Part shown: in pieces, positions 1 through 4,158 of the stretch | Layout: each line of letters begins with the position of its first letter | Numbering within the stretch: position 1 is the stretch's first letter | NCBI GenBank assembly: GCA_003648395.1 | Contig: QMPB01000357.1 | Location: 1 to 5,556 of the forward strand | DNA from: Bacteroidota bacterium | GTDB taxonomy: Bacteria; Bacteroidota; Bacteroidia; Bacteroidales; UBA1556 | Length of the DNA: 5,556 nt | Direction of reading: 5' to 3' | Made by a program: the position numbers and the translations under genes | The notes under the pieces: generated by a model | What the model was told of the DNA's origin: nothing | The model's input: the letters and a program-made list of their open reading frames with translations, nothing else | Database searches by the model: none

Positions 1-1233
1 CATAGATGTAAAGTACATTACGATTGCAACAGTTTGTAACCAAAATTGAGTTTCCATTAATGATTTAGACCAAATTTCTCGTCCATACATTCTTGGAGCC
101 ATATGAAATAATGAAGCCATTACCATAAATGCAACCCAACCTAAAACACCATCATGTACATGACCAGGAATCCAGTCAGTAAAGTGTGCAATAGCATTAA
201 CTGATTTAATAGCTTGAATAGGACCTTCAATTGTTGATAACATATAGAAAGTTGAAGCCATAACTAAGAATTTAATTAATGGATTAGTTTGTAGTTGATT
301 CCACTCACCTTTCATAGTAAGAAGCATATTAATTGCTGATCCCCATGATGGTAAAATTAGAACAACAGACATTGCAGAACCCATAGTTTGCATCCAATCA
401 GGAACAGTACTATAAATAAGGTGATGTCCACCAGCCCATAAATAAACAAATAATAATCCCCAGAAAGCTAAGATAGAAAGTTTATAAGAATAAACATTTT
501 GTCCTGACTCTTTTGGAAGAATATAATAAATCATAGCAATAATAGGTACAGTAAAAACAAATGCAACAGCATTATGTCCATACCACCATTCTACTAGAGC
601 ATCATTTGTACCAGCATAAGCTGAAATAGAATGCATGAAACTACTAGGAGCTCCATTGGCAAATAGCATTGTAGGAACTTCCATGTTATTAAATATATAC
701 AACATTGCAATTGCAATAAATGTAGCTATATAATACCAAATAGAAATATATAATGTTCTCTCTCTTCTAATCCCAATAAGACCAAAAATAGAGATACCCC
801 ATAAAACCCACCAAACTACTACTAGAAGATCTAGTGGCCATTCAAGCTCTGCATATTCTTTTGATGTTGTAAAACCTGTTAATAAAGTTACAACAGCTAA
901 AAGAATTGTAATAAAGTATAAAACAAAATGTAATTTTGCTACACCCATTAAAAATGGTGATTCTTTTAAAGAAACTTTTAATACTCTTTGCGAAATGTAA
1001 TACCAAGTCGCAAAGATACCACTAAGAGTAAAACCAAATGCCACACCATTAGTGTGCAAAGGTCTTAATCTACCGAAAGTACCATACTCTCCAGCTAAAT
1101 TACTTAGCTCTGGGAAAGCAAGTTGGAATGCAAGTATTGTACCTACAAGCATACCAATGATACCAAACAAAATCGTTGCAAAAGTAAACGCTTTAGCTAT
1201 TGAATAATCATATTCTATTTGATTTGTTTGCAT
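1..1233 (-). CDS. ccoN: cbb3-type cytochrome c oxidase subunit I (CcoN), C-terminus cut by window edge
   Basis: Catalytic subunit of the high-affinity cbb3 terminal oxidase. It sits in the inner membrane, reduces O2 to water and pumps protons. The frame is open from the ATG at 1233 to position 1, giving 411 residues; full-length CcoN is about 480-490, so roughly 70-80 C-terminal residues are missing. The protein is highly hydrophobic with many membrane helices. All expected metal ligands are visible: His60 in PLHTNG (low-spin heme b), His220 in WWYGHNAV (CuB), Tyr264 followed by His270-His271 in YLWAGGHH (redox Tyr and CuB), and His358/His360 in PGHVHDG (heme b3 and heme b). His60 has the same number as in the Pseudomonas stutzeri enzyme, and the Tyr and CuB spacings match it. 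The start is set by a strong AGGAGG site. By family precedent ccoO, ccoQ and ccoP should follow to the left. An FNR-type box lies upstream. Identification is firm. Confidence 0.97.
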   Translation of the reverse strand, partial: MQTNQIEYDYSIAKAFTFATILFGIIGMLVGTILAFQLAFPELSNLAGEYGTFGRLRPLHTNGVAFGFTLSGIFATWYYISQRVLKVSLKESPFLMGVAKLHFVLYFITILLAVVTLLTGFTTSKEYAELEWPLDLLVVVWWVLWGISIFGLIGIRRERTLYISIWYYIATFIAIAMLYIFNNMEVPTMLFANGAPSSFMHSISAYAGTNDALVEWWYGHNAVAFVFTVPIIAMIYYILPKESGQNVYSYKLSILAFWGLLFVYLWAGGHHLIYSTVPDWMQTMGSAMSVVLILPSWGSAINMLLTMKGEWNQLQTNPLIKFLVMASTFYMLSTIEGPIQAIKSVNAIAHFTDWIPGHVHDGVLGWVAFMVMASLFHMAPRMYGREIWSKSLMETQFWLQTVAIVMYFTSM

Positions 1234-1236
1234 CAA

Positions 1237-1245
1237 TCTCCTCCT
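1237..1245 (-). promoter_or_regulatory. Strong Shine-Dalgarno site of ccoN
   Basis: Read on the minus strand this is AGGAGGAGA, ending 3 nt before the ATG at 1233. It contains the full AGGAGG anti-16S match and is by far the best ribosome binding site in the window. It fixes the ccoN start and suggests high translation, as expected for a main respiratory oxidase. Confidence 0.9.
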
Positions 1246-1259
1246 AAATTTTAAAATGC

Positions 1260-1279
1260 AAGTGACACAAAAGTCACTT
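1260..1279. repeat. Perfect 7-bp inverted repeat in the ccoN leader/promoter
   Basis: AAGTGAC and GTCACTT are exact reverse complements separated by a 6-nt AT-rich spacer (1267-1272). The repeat lies 27 bp upstream of the ccoN start and about 22 bp downstream (in the ccoN direction) of the FNR-type box. It could be an operator over the ccoN promoter or start site. If transcription starts further upstream, it could instead be an RNA stem-loop in the ccoN leader. The GTGA/TCAC half-sites recall CRP-type sites, but they are 8 nt apart rather than 6, so I do not call it one. No T-run follows, which argues against a terminator. Confidence 0.5.
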
Positions 1280-1282
1280 ATC
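1277..1282 (-). promoter_or_regulatory. Possible -10 element of the ccoN promoter
   Basis: The minus strand reads GATAAG, a partial match to TATAAT. It lies about 20 bp from the near edge of the FNR-type box, close to the geometry of a class II FNR-activated promoter, where the activator sits near -41.5 and replaces the -35 contact. TAAAAT at 1289-1294 (minus strand) is a competing candidate but would place the box too close to the start site for activation. Call is tentative. Confidence 0.3.
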
Positions 1283-1301
1283 GAACTAATTTTACCTAAA
1301 C

Positions 1302-1315
1302 CTGATTTAAATCAA
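1302..1315. promoter_or_regulatory. Putative FNR/CRP-family operator upstream of ccoN
   Basis: On the minus strand this reads TTGATTTAAATCAG, matching the FNR/ANR consensus TTGAT-N4-ATCAA at 9 of 10 defined positions. The core TGATTTAAATCA is a perfect 12-bp palindrome. It is centred about 75 bp upstream of the ccoN ATG and about 128 bp upstream of the divergent lipoprotein gene. In many proteobacteria cbb3 operons are induced under low oxygen by FNR-type regulators, so position and sequence both fit activation of ccoN. Which Crp/Fnr protein binds here in this organism cannot be told from the window. Confidence 0.55.
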
Positions 1316-1397
1316 TCTGAAGTAGATAATATACAACTATTAATATATAGATTTAAGAATAAATAAAGTATGATTAATCTAATTTTAAGAAATGTTC

Positions 1398-1403
1398 TAT
1401 TAT
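1398..1403 (+). promoter_or_regulatory. Probable -10 element for the four-gene FlgO-like array
   Basis: TATTAT, in the context TCTATTATAG, is a 5/6 match to TATAAT, 33 bp before the first start codon. A start site near 1410 would leave a leader of about 27 nt. There is no good -35 hexamer 16-18 bp upstream, only AT-rich sequence. That is common for the main sigma factor of Campylobacterota, which relies on an extended -10 and AT-rich upstream signals. No sigma-54 (GG/GC) or clear sigma-28 pattern is seen. Confidence 0.4.
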
Positions 1404-1436
1404 AGTTACACTAATTAATATATAAAAAGGATTATT

Positions 1437-2129
1437 ATGAATAAAATGATTTTAAAATTAAGTCTTTGTGCAACAGTTGCCATAGGATTTTCTGGTTGTG
1501 CTTACAATGTAGCAAAAGGTCCATTATACAGTTATCAAGCTAGCAATGTAAGTAATCTGTCTAAAAATGCATTTAAGATATCAGATGTAGTAAGTGAATT
1601 AACAGAAGAATTAGTATCTAATCTAACTCTTACGAAAAAAGATATAGGAGCAATTGCTATTACTTCATTTGTGCAATTAGACAAATTAAATAGAACAACT
1701 CATTTTGGTAGAGTAATTGGAGAAAGCTTTTTTAATGAATTACATTCTAAAGGTTTAAATGTAATGGATTTTAGAGGTCAGAAATTTCTATCTATTAATG
1801 CCAACGGTGAGTTTTTCATAACTAGAGATGTAAAAAAACTGGCAACTACTATAGAAAATAGCTATGTACTTGTAGGTACTTATGCTCAGATTGAAGAGGG
1901 TGTTCTAATCAATGCAAGAATTATTGATAATATCAATGGTAAAGTTGTAGCATCTTCTAGAGTTGTTTACCACTCTAATAATTGTGAAATATTTGAAAAC
2001 TGTAAAAAAAGTATACCAAAAAAGGTAATTGTACCAGTTGTCCGTCCAATTAGAACTATTAATATCACAACAGACCATTGTTCAAAAGTAGAATGTCCTA
2101 CAAATTGTCCAACTGGCACTTGTAAATAA
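1437..2129 (+). CDS. FlgO-like lipoprotein with C-terminal cysteine cluster (array gene 1)
   Basis: Predicted lipoprotein of 230 residues. Residues 1-20 form a lipoprotein signal peptide with lipobox FSGC; Cys21 would be the lipidated N-terminus. After a linker (22-47), residues about 48-180 form an FlgO-type domain, with landmarks TSFVQLDKLN (76-85), FGR (90-92), RGQ (113-115), NGEFFITRD (123-131), YVLVGTY (143-149) and NARIID...NGKVVAS (159-173). FlgO family members are envelope proteins; in Vibrio cholerae FlgO is an outer-membrane protein needed for flagellar stability, but no flagellar gene is near here. Beyond the domain are Cys183 and Cys189 (C-X5-C), then a tail with Cys215, 220, 224 and 229. 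AAGGA at 1427-1431, 5 nt before the ATG, supports the start. It leads a probable operon of four paralogs; gene 2 begins 21 nt after its stop. Family call is good, function unknown. Confidence 0.85.
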   Translation: MNKMILKLSLCATVAIGFSGCAYNVAKGPLYSYQASNVSNLSKNAFKISDVVSELTEELVSNLTLTKKDIGAIAITSFVQLDKLNRTTHFGRVIGESFFNELHSKGLNVMDFRGQKFLSINANGEFFITRDVKKLATTIENSYVLVGTYAQIEEGVLINARIIDNINGKVVASSRVVYHSNNCEIFENCKKSIPKKVIVPVVRPIRTINITTDHCSKVECPTNCPTGTCK

Positions 2130-2139
2130 TAATAAAAAT

Positions 2140-2144
2140 AAGGA
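2140..2144 (+). promoter_or_regulatory. Ribosome binding site that fixes the gene 2 start at ATG 2151
   Basis: AAGGA lies 6 nt before ATG 2151, almost the same arrangement as in gene 1 (AAGGA plus 5 nt). A TTG codon at 2145 is in frame and would add two residues, but it directly abuts this site and leaves no spacing, so ATG 2151 is preferred. Confidence 0.75.
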
Positions 2145-2150
2145 TTGGAA

Positions 2151-2774
2151 ATGCTTACAAATATATTTAAATATATAATTTTAACATCTGTATTATTTGG
2201 TGGTTTGCAAGCAAATAATATTTATGCCAACAATCATTATTTTAATCATGTTATTACTCTTGAAAAAGCAATTAATACATTATCAAATAAGTTATTAAGC
2301 AGTAGCAGGGTAGATCAATCTACTCTTGATGATATTGCACTTACAGCATTTGTCAATTTAAACAAGTTTAGTGAAACATCAAATCTTGGAAGAATTTTAT
2401 CAGAAAGCATGTTTAATGAATTATTTATTAGAAACTATAATATAGTTGAATTTAGAGGTCAATCTAATATATCTATTGATAATAATGGTGAATATTTTAT
2501 TTCTCGTGATACTACTAGATTAAAGAAAATTATTGAAAATAAATATATATTAGTGGGAACTTATACAACATATAAAAATACTATTTTAATAAATGCAAGA
2601 ATTATTGAAAATAAAAATGGTAAGGTTGTAGCAACAGCTAGGGTACACCAATACATTGACGATTGTGAACTAACAAATAGCTGTAAACCTTATGTTGTAT
2701 CAAATAAGGAAAAAGAAAAAGTAAGTATTGTATCTGAAAGAAAACTAAGAGTAAGTGCTAGCAAACCACTATAA
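2151..2774 (+). CDS. FlgO-like secreted protein without lipobox (array gene 2)
   Basis: Predicted exported protein of 207 residues. The N-terminus has a Lys-containing start, a hydrophobic stretch (about 8-19) and a likely signal peptidase I site after LQA (19-21) or IYA (24-26). There is no cysteine there, so unlike its three neighbours it should not be lipidated. Residues about 34-166 are the FlgO-type domain, aligning without gaps to genes 1 and 3 over the 57-residue centre (64-120 here; 30 of 57 identical to gene 3 by hand count). It keeps RGQ (102-104), NGEYFISRD (112-120), YILVGTY (132-138) and NARIIENKNGKVVA (148-161). The C-X5-C pair is kept (Cys172, Cys178), but the C-terminal tail is Lys/Ser-rich and lacks the cysteine cluster. 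A 17-bp exact DNA match to gene 1 (1911-1927 and 2592-2608) shows a fairly recent duplication. It may be a soluble periplasmic partner of the lipidated paralogs; this is inference. Confidence 0.8.
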   Translation: MLTNIFKYIILTSVLFGGLQANNIYANNHYFNHVITLEKAINTLSNKLLSSSRVDQSTLDDIALTAFVNLNKFSETSNLGRILSESMFNELFIRNYNIVEFRGQSNISIDNNGEYFISRDTTRLKKIIENKYILVGTYTTYKNTILINARIIENKNGKVVATARVHQYIDDCELTNSCKPYVVSNKEKEKVSIVSERKLRVSASKPL

Positions 2775-2801
2775 TTAATAAATAGTTAAGCTTTAATAAA
2801 G

Positions 2802-2834
2802 AATAATAGTTATACAATCTGTATAATTATTATT
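2802..2834. repeat. 15-bp inverted repeat just upstream of gene 3
   Basis: Arms 2802-2816 and 2820-2834 pair over 15 positions, 14 Watson-Crick and one G-T (2809/2827), around a 3-nt loop ATC. The gene 3 Shine-Dalgarno sequence begins at the next base. As RNA it would form a long AU-rich hairpin touching the ribosome binding site. As DNA it is an operator-like dyad that contains a perfect TATAAT in its right arm. It lacks the GC-rich stem and following U-run of an intrinsic terminator. It fills most of the 72-bp gap between genes 2 and 3, the longest gap in the array. Confidence 0.6.
2822..2827 (+). promoter_or_regulatory. Possible internal promoter (-10) for genes 3 and 4
   Basis: TATAAT is a perfect -10 hexamer located 19 bp before the gene 3 ATG. 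A start site near 2834 would give a very short leader of about 12 nt that still includes the Shine-Dalgarno sequence. No clear -35 hexamer is present. Chance TATAAT matches are common in DNA this AT-rich, so the call is weak; it gains some weight from lying in the one sizeable gap in the array and inside a dyad. Confidence 0.3.
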
Positions 2835-2839
2835 AAAGG
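2835..2839 (+). promoter_or_regulatory. Gene 3 ribosome binding site next to the hairpin
   Basis: AAAGG lies 7 nt before ATG 2847 and starts immediately after the right arm of the 2802-2834 dyad. Folding of that dyad in mRNA could therefore affect ribosome access to gene 3, and through coupling to gene 4. Confidence 0.6.
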
Positions 2840-2846
2840 CTTATCT

Positions 2847-3572
2847 ATGAAATTCATTTTTTCATCATTTTTCATTCTATTATTTGTTACAGGTTGTACA
2901 ACACCGTACAATCCATATAACTCTGAACCATCTCATTTAAATTATAATTCTCAGACTATGGATAATGTTAGAGATGCAGATTATAATCAACCATATGCAA
3001 ATACTTCAAGAGTTCACCAAAATCTAAATGGTGCAATTGTAGCTATTGCTGACCAGCTACTAGTATCTAATGTCATAAAAAATAATAAAGATAAAATTAT
3101 GCTTACATCATTTGTTGATTTATCAAAATTAAATAAAACAACTACATTTGGTAGATTAGTAAGTGAAAGTATGTTTAATGAACTACATATTAGAAAATTT
3201 AAAGTATCTGAAGTTAGAGGTCAAAATGCACTTTCTATAAATGCAGACGGTGAATTTCATATTACCAGAGATATTAAAAAACTTAAAAAACAAGTTAGAG
3301 GTATTAATTATATCTTAGTTGGTACATATACAAACTTTGAGAATAACAGTATATTAGTGAATGCCAGAATACTAGATACGCTAACTGGTGATATTATATC
3401 TTCTGCAAGAATAATTTATTCACCAAAAGATTGTAGTTTATTTGATATTTGTAATAACAATAAAAAGAAAGTTGAAATAGGAATAGATATAGTTAGTGAT
3501 TATTGTTCACAAGTTAGTTGTCCAAGTCAAAATTGTAAAAGTGGAATATGCAACAACTCAGCTTTATATTAG
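2847..3572 (+). CDS. FlgO-like lipoprotein with C-terminal cysteine cluster (array gene 3)
   Basis: Predicted lipoprotein of 241 residues, the longest of the four. The signal peptide ends in lipobox VTGC, with Cys17 lipidated. Residues about 20-55 are an Asn/Tyr/Pro-rich linker with a repeated PYN motif, absent from genes 1 and 2, which could span a gap from the membrane. The FlgO-type domain covers about 58-192: TSFVDLSKLN (87-96), FGR (101-103), RGQ (124-126), DGEFHITRD (134-142), YILVGTY (155-161), NARILDTLTGDIISSAR (172-188). It is closest to gene 1: 36 of 57 identical over the gap-free centre by hand count. A C-X5-C pair (Cys196, Cys202) is followed by a tail with Cys220, 225, 230 and 235, spaced almost as in gene 1. 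Gene 4 starts inside its last nine codons. The family assignment is good; the role is unknown. Confidence 0.85.
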   Translation: MKFIFSSFFILLFVTGCTTPYNPYNSEPSHLNYNSQTMDNVRDADYNQPYANTSRVHQNLNGAIVAIADQLLVSNVIKNNKDKIMLTSFVDLSKLNKTTTFGRLVSESMFNELHIRKFKVSEVRGQNALSINADGEFHITRDIKKLKKQVRGINYILVGTYTNFENNSILVNARILDTLTGDIISSARIIYSPKDCSLFDICNNNKKKVEIGIDIVSDYCSQVSCPSQNCKSGICNNSALY

Positions 3573-4156
3573 TATTAGTTTTCTTCTTTAATGCTTGCGT
3601 ATCTTCAGATACACAAGTTTTAGAATACACGGAAGCCAATAAATTAAAATACCAACACTCTACAGATATAACTAACTTTAGCTTATTAACAGAGAAACTA
3701 CTTAATGATTTATGCCCAACATTAAATAAACTTAATAAATCAACTCCATTATTAGTTATAGACTTTACTAATATTAAAGAATTAGAAAACCATTCTGAAT
3801 TAGGATTTTTACTTTCAGAAGAGATAAAAACACATACAACTCAAAAATGTGATTGGACAATCAATCAAATTGAATTTATGAGATATTTAAAGATTGGTGC
3901 AAATGGTACAAAGTTATTCTCTAGAGATTCTCAGGATATTAAATATGAAGAGATTAAAGAAAATGGCTATGCACTAGTTGGAACTTATGCTTTTACACAA
4001 AGACAATTAATTTTATATCTAAAAATTATCAATCTTAAAACAGGAGTAATAATAAAGTCTTCTACAGCCACAACACTACTTACGGATGAAATAATATGGC
4101 TAGAGAAGAAAGCTGAAAATACTAAAGATAATAACTATAAAACTTTAGTATTATAA
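3548..4156 (+). CDS. Divergent FlgO-like lipoprotein (array gene 4)
   Basis: Predicted lipoprotein of 202 residues. A hydrophobic signal peptide (4-14) runs into lipobox FNAC, with Cys17 lipidated. The core (about 40-175) is recognisable but diverged: LGFLLSEEI (85-93) replaces the FGR..SES segment, NGTKLFSRD (119-127) matches NGEFxITRD, YALVGTY (141-147) is kept, and INLKTGVIIKSS (161-172) matches the NARIID..NGKVVAS end. It lacks the C-X5-C pair and the cysteine-rich tail; instead Cys56 and Cys101 could form an unrelated disulfide. It overlaps gene 3 by 25 nt in another frame and has only a weak ribosome site (GTGGA right before the ATG), so it is probably translated by coupling to gene 3. 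Its stop is 2 nt from the stop of convergent recJ. It may be a specialised member of the set rather than a redundant copy. Confidence 0.75.
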   Translation: MQQLSFILVLVFFFNACVSSDTQVLEYTEANKLKYQHSTDITNFSLLTEKLLNDLCPTLNKLNKSTPLLVIDFTNIKELENHSELGFLLSEEIKTHTTQKCDWTINQIEFMRYLKIGANGTKLFSRDSQDIKYEEIKENGYALVGTYAFTQRQLILYLKIINLKTGVIIKSSTATTLLTDEIIWLEKKAENTKDNNYKTLVL

Positions 4157-4158
4157 GA

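Noticed and set aside
1260..1279. Inverted repeat as a CRP site
   Set aside because: The GTGA and TCAC half-sites are 8 nt apart rather than the 6 nt of the CRP consensus.
2145..2150. TTG at 2145 as start of gene 2
   Set aside because: It abuts the AAGGA ribosome site with no spacing; ATG 2151 has normal 6-nt spacing matching gene 1.
2802..2834. Inverted repeat as an intrinsic terminator after gene 2
   Set aside because: The stem is almost entirely A/T pairs and is followed by AAAGG rather than a T-run.
3548..4156. Gene 4 as a decaying pseudogene
   Set aside because: The frame is intact with a good lipobox, and the YALVGTY and TGVIIKSS core motifs are preserved, so it looks like a diverged but functional gene.
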